39,765 nt of DNA, taken from Candidatus Dormiibacterota bacterium. Its GTDB lineage: Bacteria > Acidobacteriota > Polarisedimenticolia > Gp22-AA2. Of this stretch, positions 7,743 through 17,385 are shown piece after piece. Numbering within the stretch: the stretch's first letter is position 1; each line of letters begins with the position of its first letter. The translations under genes were made by a program, and so were the position numbers. The stretch is taken from contig DASQAT010000057.1 in NCBI GenBank assembly GCA_035635555.1, forward strand, positions 1-39,765. Reading direction: 5' to 3'. The notes under the pieces were generated by a model, which was given only the letters and a program-made list of their open reading frames with translations, did not search any database and had not been told where the DNA came from.

Positions 7743-7772
7743 TTGAAGGCCCCGGAAGGGCCGATCTAACAT
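7743..7772 (+). promoter_or_regulatory. candidate sigma-70 promoter of the GWxTD-yvcK-S26 run
   Basis: TTGAAG (7743-7748) and TAACAT (7767-7772) are spaced by 18 bases, about 30 bases before the start at 7803. The spacer holds a small inverted repeat, GGCCC-CGGAA-GGGCC. Support is from sequence only. Confidence 0.45.
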
Positions 7773-7802
7773 GGGGCCACGCGACAGCGTGCGGAGGACC
7801 TG

Positions 7803-9362
7803 ATGCGCGGCGCACTTGCGATCCTGGCGGCGGGCATGATCGCCGCGGCCCCGGTCATCATCCCAGAGCGCTCGTCGCAGGCCCTCGCCCGCGCCGACGA
7901 ACGGCGCCCGGGGGCGCGTCCCGCGCCGAAGAGCGCCAACTACGATGCGCCGACCGAGCGCTGGCGCGAGGGACCGGTGCGCTACCTCCTGACGGGGGAG
8001 GAAGACCAGGCCTACCGTCTCCTGTCGACCGACGCCGATCGGACCGCCTTCATCCAGAAGTTCTGGGCCAGCCGCGACCCGGTCGCTTCGACCCCCGACA
8101 ACGAATACCGGAGACGGTTCTTCGAGCGCGTGGCCGAGGCGAATGGACTGTTCACCGATTCCACCAAGCAGGGATGGAAGACCGACCGCGGCAAGATCTT
8201 CATCCTGCTCGGCCCCCCCGACGACCTCGAACAGGAACAGACCCGCAACGATTTCCTGCCGAACGTCGTCGTATGGACGTACCGCAATCCCCCCGGCGGC
8301 GAACGCATGAACGCCTTGCCGGTCGTGCGCTTCATCAGGGACTCGACCGGCGAGTACCGCCTGTCGAACGATGTCTTCATGCCGGGATTCGAGACGAGCG
8401 CCGGCATCACCTTCCAGATCCAGGCCATGCAGATGAAGAGCCTGCCGCAGCAGAAGACCTTGCTGGACACGATCGTCAGCGGGCGCGCCCCGGCCGACTC
8501 CGGCCCGTTCAGGACGCACGACGACTTCTTTCGTGTCCATGACGGCAGCACCTTGACCGTCCTCACTCTCGGCGTGAAGACCGACCTCCTGGCCGGCCGG
8601 CCCGAGGAGCGCGCCGACCTCCAGGCGGCGGGACACGACGCCGGAAGCGGCGCCGGCCCGTCGTCGGAAAACCCGGCGGAAGCCCGGTTCGAGGCTGTGG
8701 CCCGCCTCGTCGGCGCTTCGCCCGAACTGCCCACGTATGATTTCACCGGCCCCAATGGTCTGCGCTCGGGAGCGACCGGCCGGGTCCTCGATTCGTCCGG
8801 ATACAGCATGTTCCAGGGGGCGCTTCCTCTCCGGCCGGGCACGTACACGGCCTACTTTGGTGTCGTCGATCGTCACGATGGCCGGGTGTACTCGTACAGG
8901 GAGAGTCTCGCGGTCCCGGACCTGCGCGCGGAACAGTTCCGGCTGAGCCGGATCACGCTCGCCAGCCTCCTGGAGCGCATCGAGGGGGGCGGCAACGCCT
9001 ACACGACCCCCTTCGTGCTCGGCGACCTGCGCGTGCTGCCGCGCGCGGACGACGTGTTCAGGAACGGCGAGGAATTCGCCTTCTACTACCAGATCTACGG
9101 ACCGGCGACCGATCCGATCGACGGGCGGCCCGACCTGGACGTCGAGTACCAGTTCTTCGTCGCCGAGCGGGACGGGGCGGGCGGCCTGAAGTTCGTGACG
9201 CTCGGCAAGCCGATCCGCCTCACCCGCCAGCGCAGCCGGGTGCAGGGGTACACGCTGCCGCTCCGGGACTGGCCGCCGGCCACCTACCGCCTTCGTGTCC
9301 AGGTGAAGGACAACCTGAACGAAGAGCGCTCCACCGAGGAGGTCTCGTTCCGCATCCTGTGA
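7803..9362 (+). CDS. GWxTD-domain secreted protein
   Basis: 519 aa with an N-terminal signal peptide (hydrophobic to about residue 25). The family signature is at about 120-140: a run with FWASRDP, then GWKTDRGKIFILLGPPD. The GWxTD domain is widespread in Acidobacteriota, Bacteroidota and related lineages, and its biochemical role is unknown. The rest is beta-rich and lacks cysteine-based or catalytic motifs that can be recognised. The TGA stop overlaps the GTG start of yvcK (GTGA, 9359-9362), implying translational coupling with a cell-wall or carbon-flux regulator. An envelope role is likely. Confidence 0.85.
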   Translation: MRGALAILAAGMIAAAPVIIPERSSQALARADERRPGARPAPKSANYDAPTERWREGPVRYLLTGEEDQAYRLLSTDADRTAFIQKFWASRDPVASTPDNEYRRRFFERVAEANGLFTDSTKQGWKTDRGKIFILLGPPDDLEQEQTRNDFLPNVVVWTYRNPPGGERMNALPVVRFIRDSTGEYRLSNDVFMPGFETSAGITFQIQAMQMKSLPQQKTLLDTIVSGRAPADSGPFRTHDDFFRVHDGSTLTVLTLGVKTDLLAGRPEERADLQAAGHDAGSGAGPSSENPAEARFEAVARLVGASPELPTYDFTGPNGLRSGATGRVLDSSGYSMFQGALPLRPGTYTAYFGVVDRHDGRVYSYRESLAVPDLRAEQFRLSRITLASLLERIEGGGNAYTTPFVLGDLRVLPRADDVFRNGEEFAFYYQIYGPATDPIDGRPDLDVEYQFFVAERDGAGGLKFVTLGKPIRLTRQRSRVQGYTLPLRDWPPATYRLRVQVKDNLNEERSTEEVSFRIL

Positions 9363-10417
9363 GCGATCTGCGGGCGGTCCCGGCGAACCATGGACTTCCG
9401 CGCGGGCTCAGGGTCGTCGCGCTCGGCGGCGGCACCGGCCTGCCGGTCGTGCTGCGCGGCCTCAAGCACGCGATCGCGGCCTGCGGGGGTAGCCTGACCG
9501 GCATCGTGAACGTGACCGACGACGGCGGGAGCAGCGGGCGCCTGCGCCGCGATTACCACGTCCTGCCGATGGGGGACATCCGCAACTGCCTCGTGGCGCT
9601 GTCGGAGAACGAGCCGCTGATGTCCGCCCTGTTCCAGTATCGCTACCGCGGCAAGGGAGAGCTCGGCGGCCACAGCGTCGGCAACCTGATCTTGACGGCC
9701 CTCGCCGACTGCCAGCGCTCCTATCTCAGGGCGATCGAGACCTCGGGCGAGGTGCTCAAGATCCGTGGCCGCATCCTGCCGGCGACGCTCGAGAACGTGG
9801 TGTTGCGGGCCCGCTTGAGCGACGGCCGCGTCATCCGCGGACAGTCGCGCATCGCCAGGAGCCCCGGGTCGATCGAGTGCCTGATGACGTCCCCGTCCCG
9901 GCCCGTGCCCGCGCCGGGCGTCCTGCGCGTTCTGCGCGAGGCCGATCTCATCGTCCTGGGACCCGGCAGTCTGTTCACCAGCATCCTGCCCAATCTCCTG
10001 GTGCGCGGCGTGACGCGCGCCATCGCCCGCTCCCGCGCGGTCCGCGTGCTGGTCGGAAACCTGATGACCCAGCCGGGTGAGACCTCCGGGTTCTCGGCCG
10101 AGGACCACGTCCTGGCCGTCGAGCGCTGCGCGGGCGCGGGTCTTCTCGACTACTACCTGACCAACGTCCGCCCGATCCGCTCCGCCCTGCGCCGGCGCTA
10201 CGCCCGCGAGGGGGCGGAGCCCGTGCCGCTGTCCCCGGCGGCCGCGCGGCGCCTGGGGATCACGCTGGTGGAGCGCGATCTCGTGCGCGAGGAGCCCGGC
10301 GCCCGCCTGGTGCGGCATCACGAGGGAAAGCTGGCCCGCGCCCTGGCGTCGATTCTCCGCCGTCACGCGATCCGGCGGCTCCCCCGGAGAGGCGCGGACA
10401 GCGCGGTCGCGTCATGA
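9359..10417 (+). CDS. yvcK: YvcK/CofD-like gluconeogenesis factor
   Basis: 352 aa with GTG start. The glycine-rich GGGTGLPVVLRGLK near residue 23, VNVTDDGGSSGRLR and LPMGDIRNCLVAL are signatures of the YvcK branch of the CofD-like family. YvcK proteins bind UDP-sugars such as UDP-GlcNAc and are needed for normal morphology and growth on gluconeogenic carbon sources. They are regulatory rather than F420-making enzymes. It overlaps its neighbours by 4 bases on both sides (GTGA upstream, ATGA downstream), so all three genes are probably translated together. Confidence 0.92.
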   Translation: MSDLRAVPANHGLPRGLRVVALGGGTGLPVVLRGLKHAIAACGGSLTGIVNVTDDGGSSGRLRRDYHVLPMGDIRNCLVALSENEPLMSALFQYRYRGKGELGGHSVGNLILTALADCQRSYLRAIETSGEVLKIRGRILPATLENVVLRARLSDGRVIRGQSRIARSPGSIECLMTSPSRPVPAPGVLRVLREADLIVLGPGSLFTSILPNLLVRGVTRAIARSRAVRVLVGNLMTQPGETSGFSAEDHVLAVERCAGAGLLDYYLTNVRPIRSALRRRYAREGAEPVPLSPAAARRLGITLVERDLVREEPGARLVRHHEGKLARALASILRRHAIRRLPRRGADSAVAS

Positions 10418-10968
10418 AGCTCAACCTGAGCGATGAGCCGCTCACGGCCGAGCTCCTGGCCGAGGCGCTCGGCCGCACCGGCTCGGCCGTCATCTCGGTG
10501 AACGGCACCAGCATGCATCCGACCCTGCAATTCGGCTGGCGCGTCTATCTCCGGCCCGCGCACGGCGACGATCTGAAGGTCGGCGACATCGCGGTCTTCC
10601 GCGGCGACCACTACCTGGTGATTCACCGGCTCGTCTGGAAGGAGCGGGCGGGCGGCGCCGTGCGCCTGGTGTTCCGGGGAGACTACAACCGCGTGCGCGA
10701 GCGGGTCGACCCGGCCGCAGTCATCGCCCGGGTCGTGGCGGTCGAGATCCCGGGGAGGAAAAAAGGAATGGAGCGGGTCGTCGCCATCGAGCCGGACATC
10801 CTCGCCTACTTTTACCGCATCGGCTATGCCTTCGGTCGCATCCTGCCCCCGCTGGCCCCGAAACCGGTCGAGCCGGATGGCCGGATCGGGCCGTTCGGAC
10901 GCATCGCGCGCGCCGCATTCGCCGGCATGGAGCGGGTTCTTTCGTTCTTTCTCCCCGAGAGACGGTAG
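10414..10968 (+). CDS. S26-family signal-peptidase-like serine peptidase
   Basis: 184 aa. The S24/S26 fold is marked by the nucleophile motif GTSMHPTL (Ser33) and, about 38 residues on, VIHRLV (His71). The Ser-His pair resembles the SipW/ER-type branch, not the Ser-Lys pair of classical LepB. No N-terminal membrane anchor is present. The C-terminal 50 residues contain mildly hydrophobic, aromatic stretches (ILAYFYRIGYAFG, VLSFFLPERR) that might contact membrane. ATG overlaps the yvcK TGA. The substrate is unknown; the coupling suggests an envelope-related target. Confidence 0.75.
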   Translation: MKLNLSDEPLTAELLAEALGRTGSAVISVNGTSMHPTLQFGWRVYLRPAHGDDLKVGDIAVFRGDHYLVIHRLVWKERAGGAVRLVFRGDYNRVRERVDPAAVIARVVAVEIPGRKKGMERVVAIEPDILAYFYRIGYAFGRILPPLAPKPVEPDGRIGPFGRIARAAFAGMERVLSFFLPERR

Positions 10969-11122
10969 GATTCTCCGCCCGCACGTCGATCGCCGCCGAC
11001 GCCCGACCCGCAACCCCGTGTTCCCGCTGCCGTTTAGAGCGTCGTCAAGGCCCTGACGAGCGCGCCCCCCCTCAATTGTCCCGGTGCGCGACAGATCGAT
11101 CCGAAAAATGCAGCCCGCTTCC

Positions 11123-11150
11123 TTGACTCTCGATCTTCGAAATTTATATT
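11123..11150 (+). promoter_or_regulatory. strong sigma-70-type promoter of the second sigma-54 activator
   Basis: TTGACT (11123-11128) and TATATT (11145-11150) are 16 bases apart. They sit in a short AT-rich island within the 237-base gap 10969-11205, which is otherwise GC-rich and holds no recognisable gene. The start codon lies 55 bases downstream, preceded by GGAGGA (11191-11196). Confidence 0.65.
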
Positions 11151-11205
11151 AACCCGTTGTATTGAGCATGACTTCCAGCACGACCCGCGCGGAGGAGCCG
11201 GAGGC

Positions 11206-12573
<1,368 letters not shown>

Positions 12574-12594
12574 ACCCGCCGGACCAGTCCCTTC

Positions 12595-13377
12595 TCAGAA
12601 CGACCGCGTCTCCCCCGGTTTCAGGACCTGGAGCCGCCTGTCGTCCTTGAAGGCGGCGCGCACGTCCGCCTCGCTCGACAGGCCGGGAAACGTCGCGAAG
12701 TGCATCGGCACGATCGCCACCGGCGTGAAGTATTTCCGGATCGCGAGCGCCGCGGTCTTCGGGTCCTCCGTGTAGGGACCGCCCCCGACGTTCAATAGGA
12801 TGATACTCGGCCGGTACAGCTCCTGGATGAGGGCCATGTCCCCGAAGATCCAGGTGTCGCCCGTGTGATACAGCGTCCGTCCGTCGGAAAACGTCAGGAC
12901 GAACCCCAGCGGCCGGCCGCCCGGTTCGCTTGAGTGCATCGCCGGGACGAGGTTCACCTTCACGTCGCCGAAGGTGAACGTGCCCCCGACGTTTCCCCCC
13001 TTGGTCTGGGCGTCGGGCAGACCCAGGCCCTTGACGTAATCGAAGGTCCCGACGACCGCCGCCCCGCTCGCCTTCGCGATCTCGGCCGCGTCCGCGGAGT
13101 GGTCGGAGTGCGAGTGGCTGACCAGGATCGCCGCCGGCTTGTAGCGCGACAGGTCCTTGTAGTCCTCAGGTGTTGAGGGGTTCTGCCTGAGGAACGGGTC
13201 GATCAGAAGGTGCGTGCCGCCCGGCGACACGACCTCGAAGGCGGCGTGACCCAGCCAGGTCACCTTGATCTCCTTCCCGCCTCCGGCCTCGCCCTTCTTC
13301 GTCTGCCCCTGGACGGCGGAGGACGCCGCCAGCGCCACGACCAGGCCCACGGACATCCAGACACTTTCGGTGGTCAT
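12595..13377 (-). CDS. secreted MBL-fold metal-dependent hydrolase (UPF0173/UlaG-like)
   Basis: 260 aa with a signal peptide ending near AVQG-QT. The metallo-beta-lactamase motif HSHSDH (H88, H90, D92, H93) and later metal-site regions (VPAMHSSE, YHTGDTW, VPMHFATFPG) are present. The family hydrolyses diverse phosphoesters, lactones or thioesters; the substrate cannot be told from sequence. The start ATG 13377 has AAGGAG just upstream. It is the last gene of the minus-strand chain and meets the sigma-54 activator tail to tail with a 21-base gap. Confidence 0.85.
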   Translation of the reverse strand: MTTESVWMSVGLVVALAASSAVQGQTKKGEAGGGKEIKVTWLGHAAFEVVSPGGTHLLIDPFLRQNPSTPEDYKDLSRYKPAAILVSHSHSDHSADAAEIAKASGAAVVGTFDYVKGLGLPDAQTKGGNVGGTFTFGDVKVNLVPAMHSSEPGGRPLGFVLTFSDGRTLYHTGDTWIFGDMALIQELYRPSIILLNVGGGPYTEDPKTAALAIRKYFTPVAIVPMHFATFPGLSSEADVRAAFKDDRRLQVLKPGETRSF

Positions 13378-13402
13378 CGATTGTCTCCTTTGCCACACGC
13401 TC

Positions 13403-13906
13403 TCAGTCGGTGCCGACCCTCGGACTGCGGCGCTCCAGAAGGAGGACGTCGCGCCAGGCCCCTCCGAGCCTCCCCAGTCGCTCCCGCCTCCCGACGTCGC
13501 GAAATCCGCAGCGGCGGTGCGCCGCGAGGCTCGCGACGTTCTCCGGGAAGATTCCGGCCTGCAGCGTCCAGATCCCTTCATCCTCCGAGGCCCTGACGAG
13601 CGCCTCGAGGAGAGCCCGCCCGACGCCTCGGCCGCGGGCCGACTCCGCGACGTAGACGCTGACCTCGGCCACCCCGGCGTAGACGCAGCGGCCGGACACG
13701 GGGCTGAGCGCGGCCCAGCCGAGAATCGCCGGGCCGTCCCGCGCCACCAGACGCGCCGCGCACAGATGATCGCTGTCCCACTTTTCCCACGCCGGAGCCT
13801 GGGTCTCGAACGTCGCATGTCCCGTCGATATCCCCTCGAGGTAGATGCCCCGGACCGTCTCCCAGTCGTCGGGACGGAGAGGCTCGATGGCGGGCCGGTC
13901 GTTCAC
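13403..13906 (-). CDS. GNAT-family N-acetyltransferase (phosphinothricin acetyltransferase-like)
   Basis: 167 aa. The opening [19 protein letters not shown], followed by the TGHATFE segment and the acetyl-CoA loop [11 protein letters not shown], match the PAT/YwnH branch of GNAT enzymes, which acetylate amino groups of small molecules. The C-terminus [16 protein letters not shown] is also family-like. The GTG start (13906-13904) overlaps the TGA of the upstream ybjQ-like gene in a GTGA junction, and its length matches the family. The natural substrate is not predictable. Confidence 0.85.
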   Translation of the reverse strand: MNDRPAIEPLRPDDWETVRGIYLEGISTGHATFETQAPAWEKWDSDHLCAARLVARDGPAILGWAALSPVSGRCVYAGVAEVSVYVAESARGRGVGRALLEALVRASEDEGIWTLQAGIFPENVASLAAHRRCGFRDVGRRERLGRLGGAWRDVLLLERRSPRVGTD

Positions 13907-14235
13907 GACTGCGGCTCCACGACCACCGCCGTCCCGTAGCACAGGACCTCGGTCACCCCCTGCATCACCTCGTTGGCATCGTACCGGATGCCGATGACGG
14001 CGTTCGCGCCGAGAGCCTCGGCGTGCTGCAGCATCTGCTGGAAGGCTTCGGCACGCGCCTTCTCGCACAGCTCCGTGAACAGGGAGATGTTGCCGCCGAC
14101 GATCGTCTGCAGCGACGCGCCGATCGTGCCGATGACCGAGCGGGAGCGGACCGTGATCCCCCGCACGACACCCAGAGTCGTATGGACCTTGAAGCCCTCG
14201 AGAGTGAACGCGGTCGTGGTCATCGACTGTCGCAT
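13903..14235 (-). CDS. YbjQ/UPF0145 family protein
   Basis: 110 aa. The motif order is typical of the family: a beta start, then [20 protein letters not shown], followed by the helix with [25 protein letters not shown]. The family is small, oligomeric and of unknown function, sometimes called heavy-metal-binding-like. ATG 14235 is selected by AAGGAG 4 bases upstream; ATG 14223 would have a poorly spaced site. It is coupled to the downstream GNAT gene. Confidence 0.85.
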   Translation of the reverse strand: MRQSMTTTAFTLEGFKVHTTLGVVRGITVRSRSVIGTIGASLQTIVGGNISLFTELCEKARAEAFQQMLQHAEALGANAVIGIRYDANEVMQGVTEVLCYGTAVVVEPQS

Positions 14236-14284
14236 GAGTCTCCTTGTGCGCCGTCAGCCAGGAGGGATCCGGAGCATCGAGGCG

Positions 14285-14883
14285 TCACGTGGTCGTCCGG
14301 CCCGGCCCGCGCCGGCGCCACTGTTCTGGGTAATCGAGGACGAGTCCGTCGGCGTCGACCGGCAGCTCGGCCCGGAAGCCGTTCTGTAGATTCTCGTAAA
14401 GGTAGACGCCGCACCCCTTCTCCGCACGCAGGCAGCAATAGCGCTGTCTCACGCGGGAGACCCGGAGATCCGGAACGGCGATGTAGACGACTTCGACATC
14501 GGCCGCCCCGCCGGGTCGCAGGCCCAGCCGCCGAATCGGCAGGGTGTTCGTGAACGGAGTCGCCGCAATGTCCAGATCGATGCATCCGTCCAGGTCGGTC
14601 AGGGCCGTACCCGCGCCGTCTGCCCCAGGGACGGCCGGTTCTCCGGTCGCAGGTTGACTTCGAGCGCGAGCAGCGGAGAACCGCGGCCCGCGCGTCGAGG
14701 CCACACCCGCCCCCCGCGCCTCCCTGGCGACCGCCACCTGGTCGACATAGACGAAGTCGGGGAACCGGCTGCGGAACCAGGCACACCGTCGCGGTTGATC
14801 GAAAGGATCGCCGGCGCATCCGCGCGCGTGGCGGCGTGCCTGTCGAAGCGAGGCTCTCCGGCGCTCCCGCGCGACCGGCTCAT
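14285..14883 (-). pseudogene. decayed GNAT acetyltransferase fused to the remnant of a glycolipid-binding-domain gene
   Basis: Two broken genes lie in series. From ATG 14883 (ATGA overlap with the gene upstream) one frame reads a GNAT N-terminus (ADAPAILSINRDGVPG). A second frame continues with FPDFVYVDQVAVAREARGAG, the acetyl-CoA-site region. The first frame then resumes with SPLLALEVNLRPENRPSL, again GNAT-like. Large internal segments are missing between these pieces. From about 14610 the second frame reads GCIDLDIAATPFTNTLPIRR and ends with FRAELPVDADGLVLDYPEQW, the C-terminal half of the glycolipid-binding-domain (DUF1089) family, with its N-terminal half absent. Neither gene can make a normal protein. 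An intact frame from 14737 might still yield a truncated product. Confidence 0.65.
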
Positions 14884-15476
14884 GGGACGGGCGGCGGATT
14901 GCAGGCGATCGCGGTCAGCACCCCCTCCCGGTCGAAGGTGACCTGCGATGGGTAGATCTCGCTGCCGTGGTAGTAGGTGCACACCCATCCCTTCCTGCTC
15001 TTGCGGGCCGTGACCTGGTCCGGGAGGATTGTCCATCGTCTCTCTCCCGGATCGCCCATCGCCAGAATCAGGACCGCCGCGGCGGTGCGTCGGGCCTCTT
15101 CGGCCTTCCTGACATTCTTCAAGCCGGGCCGGTAGCCCTCCGGTGAGGACGGATTGAGCGCCCGCACGTCGCCGCTCTCCTCGACCTGCGCCACGAGCGA
15201 GACTGCGTTCGGGAACGGAGGCCGTATCCCTCGCGCGCGGGTCAGGACGTAATAGAACCGCCGGTCGGCATAGACCGCCTCCACGGTCTCGTTCCGGAAC
15301 CGGGCGGGTCCCTCGTCGCATCCATATCCCGGGCGCACACGATCGAGCCACGCCTTGAAGATCTGCAGCTCTTCGGTCGGCGTCTTCCCGCCCGCTGCGC
15401 CGACCGACACGGGAAAGGCGGCGGCGCAGCAGAGCAGAAGCGCCGCCGTCGCGACGACACCCGCGCGTTCGCTCAT
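14880..15476 (-). CDS. secreted protein of unknown function
   Basis: 198 aa with a clear signal peptide (VVATAALLLCCAAAFPVSVGA). The mature part contains VRPGYGCDEGPARFRNETVEAVY and, near the end, WVCTYYHGSEIYPSQVTFD; no family is recognised. ATG 15476 overlaps the upstream TGA (ATGA) and has a GGGGGAG site. It may form a unit with the preceding gene (15473-15946). Localisation is probably periplasmic. Confidence 0.75.
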   Translation of the reverse strand: MSERAGVVATAALLLCCAAAFPVSVGAAGGKTPTEELQIFKAWLDRVRPGYGCDEGPARFRNETVEAVYADRRFYYVLTRARGIRPPFPNAVSLVAQVEESGDVRALNPSSPEGYRPGLKNVRKAEEARRTAAAVLILAMGDPGERRWTILPDQVTARKSRKGWVCTYYHGSEIYPSQVTFDREGVLTAIACNPPPVP

Positions 15477-15946
15477 GCTTCGTTCTCCCCCGGGGGAGCC
15501 CCCGGCACGGCCCACCCCTGTTTCACGAGCACGTCCCGCCAGTCCCCGTTCGCCATCCCGGCCGCGACGAGCACGTCGCGCCAGTCGTTCATCGATTCCT
15601 TCCCCGCGCGCCTGAGCCTGTCGATGTCGCCGGCCGACAGCCTCACGATCGCCAGGTGGACCCTCGACCGATCCAGGGCGCGGGAGGGACCCTCCAGAAA
15701 CGGCAGGATCAATTGTCCGAGGACCCGAGTCGCCTCCCGCCAGTCGCCGGCCCGGAACCGCCGCGCGATCTCCACGCGAACGCTCCAGTCCGGCTCGAAC
15801 GGCCGGTCGAGGAGGGTCTCGATCGTGGCGGGGTCGAGCCGAACGGCTGTCAGAACCTCCTGCAGCCGGACGACATCACGTCGCCGCATCGCCTCGAGAA
15901 AATCGGCCGTCAGCCCTGCGGCGGCCAGCAGCTCGTCGAGCGTCAT
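15473..15946 (-). CDS. hypothetical protein with a duplicated C-terminal 14-residue motif
   Basis: 157 aa, soluble and mainly helical, without signal peptide. ATG 15946 (MTLDELLAAAGL) is chosen because upstream codons read as intergenic sequence. The C-terminus carries two copies of DWRDVLV 14 residues apart. They are encoded by two 20-base segments (15525-15544 and 15567-15586) that differ at one base, so the duplication is recent or maintained. No homologous family is recognised. Confidence 0.65.
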   Translation of the reverse strand: MTLDELLAAAGLTADFLEAMRRRDVVRLQEVLTAVRLDPATIETLLDRPFEPDWSVRVEIARRFRAGDWREATRVLGQLILPFLEGPSRALDRSRVHLAIVRLSAGDIDRLRRAGKESMNDWRDVLVAAGMANGDWRDVLVKQGWAVPGAPPGENEA

Positions 15947-15978
15947 CTCGGCCGAGGCTCGAGGTCCCCGGTCCGGCC

Positions 15979-16395
15979 TCACGGCACCCCGAAGGTTGCG
16001 TCGGGCGCCCGGGCGGGCCACGGGGTGTCTGGTTCCAGACCGACCCACTCCAGCGCGGGCCCGATCTCGCGAAAGATCCGGAACTGATCTGGATCGGCTT
16101 CCGTGACGAGCTCGAACATGCGAACCAGGCCGAAGGCCTCGTCCGTGACCACCACCAATGCGCGCCGCGCGTCGCGCCGGAACGGGTTGTTCTGGGCGAC
16201 GGCGTGCACCCCCGCGCCGGTCACGGGAATCTCAATCACCTCCCGGAAATCGACGATCTGCCGAAAGCCCGGGTCGAAGCGGGCATTCGACCGCAGACTC
16301 TCCGCATGGGCGAAGATCTCGGCGTCCGTCAGCACCCCCCATCCCCTCGAGAATACGATCCCGCGCGGCACATCGATCAGATACGAATCGGACAT
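15979..16395 (-). CDS. STAS/SpoIIAA-like hypothetical protein
   Basis: 138 aa. It starts with YLIDVPRGIVFSRGWGVLTD and contains FRQIVDFREV and ARRALVVVTDEAFGLVRMFE. This order of a short beta hairpin and alternating strands and helices resembles the STAS/SEC14-like regulators seen in many environmental bacteria, although no phosphorylatable serine motif is obvious. AGGAGG six bases upstream fixes the ATG at 16395. Function unknown. Confidence 0.7.
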   Translation of the reverse strand: MSDSYLIDVPRGIVFSRGWGVLTDAEIFAHAESLRSNARFDPGFRQIVDFREVIEIPVTGAGVHAVAQNNPFRRDARRALVVVTDEAFGLVRMFELVTEADPDQFRIFREIGPALEWVGLEPDTPWPARAPDATFGVP

Positions 16396-16446
16396 CGAGA
16401 CCTCCTGCAAGACCCTCGGCCGAATCGGCTCACGATCCCCGCGGGT

Positions 16447-16905
16447 TCATGCGCGAACGAGAAACTCCTGTCCCTGGGCCCCGCCCTCGAGGAGACGGAT
16501 ACGCTCGCTCCTCCCCTCCACCGCGACCTCCAGGACCTCGAAGCGCCACCGGCTCGCGACCTTCTGCGCCTGCACGTGCAGCATGGCCCGGCCCGCCGGT
16601 CCGTGCAGCGGCGTCGAGAATCTCGCGATACCGGACGGACCGCTCACTCTCAAACTGCCGTTCACCCACCACCCAGGACGGACAGGCTCACCGAGCTCCC
16701 TTCGCACTTCCGAGTTCGACCTCGCTTTGGCCACCGCTTCCTTGTAGACCTGCGATGACTTGAATCCGCGAAAGAACACCGACAGGAAAAGACGCGCGAA
16801 CGCCACCACGCCAAAGACCAGCGCCCCCGTGGTGGCGCGTTTGAGCCACGTGTCGCCCGGCCGTTGCCGATTCCCCGGCACCGACGGTGGAAACAACCCG
16901 GTCAT
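16447..16905 (-). CDS. Coa1-like membrane-anchored protein
   Basis: 152 aa. One transmembrane helix lies at about 25-45 (TTGALVFGVVAFARLFLSVF). The C-terminal domain contains VYKEAVAKARSNSEVRRELG and WVNGSLRVSG, matching the cytochrome oxidase assembly factor Coa1 family. Bacterial members are not functionally defined, and no oxidase genes are nearby. ATG 16905 is preferred, with GGAGAG upstream. Confidence 0.75.
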   Translation of the reverse strand: MTGLFPPSVPGNRQRPGDTWLKRATTGALVFGVVAFARLFLSVFFRGFKSSQVYKEAVAKARSNSEVRRELGEPVRPGWWVNGSLRVSGPSGIARFSTPLHGPAGRAMLHVQAQKVASRWRFEVLEVAVEGRSERIRLLEGGAQGQEFLVRA

Positions 16906-16954
16906 CAGCCGGCTCTCCCTGTCCACCTCACTGTTTCGGCGACGCCCCGAATCA

Positions 16955-17299
16955 TCATCCCCCACCCCCGCCGTCGCGGGCCTGCACAAGGCGCTTCGGC
17001 GCGACCGCCCGCCACGCGTGTTCAAGAATCTGCCGCACCTTGCGCGGATGGACCTTGGCCAACCTGATCAGTATGGCCGGGTAGTGCAAGTAGTGATCGG
17101 TGATGTAGAACGTCGTCGGATCTTCCTGCAGGAGCGCCTCACGCACGGGGAATTCGACCCGGACGACCAGCGACTCGCCGTCCTCGCGGAGCCGCGCGAG
17201 AAATTTTCCACGGACCTTCAAGGCCTGTGTCCCATACGAGACTCCCTTTTCAACCCCAGGAAGGGCAAGCGCGATGTCGCGGACCTTTTCATAGGTCAC
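16955..17299 (-). CDS. MmcQ/YjbR-family DNA-binding-like protein
   Basis: 114 aa, the usual family length. Recognisable elements are YEKVRDIALALPGVEKG near the start, the LKVRGKFLARL strand, and FYITDHYLHYPAILIRL with the closing helix. The fold is CyaY/MmcQ-like; DNA binding is proposed in the family but unproven. The GTG start (17299) overlaps the TGA of a tiny upstream frame (GTGA). A second, divergent member lies at 20226-20585. Confidence 0.8.
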   Translation of the reverse strand: MTYEKVRDIALALPGVEKGVSYGTQALKVRGKFLARLREDGESLVVRVEFPVREALLQEDPTTFYITDHYLHYPAILIRLAKVHPRKVRQILEHAWRAVAPKRLVQARDGGGGG

Positions 17300-17385
17300 A
17301 GAGGCGGCATCCCGATCAGCCCAGCCCAGCACTGCGGTAGAGCCAGCACGACGAGCGAGATGACCCAGATGGACCTCTTGCTCAT
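17296..17385 (-). CDS. 29-codon signal-peptide-like mini-ORF linking VOC and YjbR genes
   Basis: ATG 17385 overlaps the VOC stop (ATGA) and the TGA at 17298-17296 overlaps the YjbR GTG start (GTGA). The peptide starts MSKRSIWVISLVVLALPQCW, a basic N-terminus plus hydrophobic core like a signal peptide, and stops soon after. It could be a coupling leader, a micropeptide, or the remnant of a secreted-protein gene whose body was deleted. Confidence 0.4.
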   Translation of the reverse strand: MSKRSIWVISLVVLALPQCWAGLIGMPPL

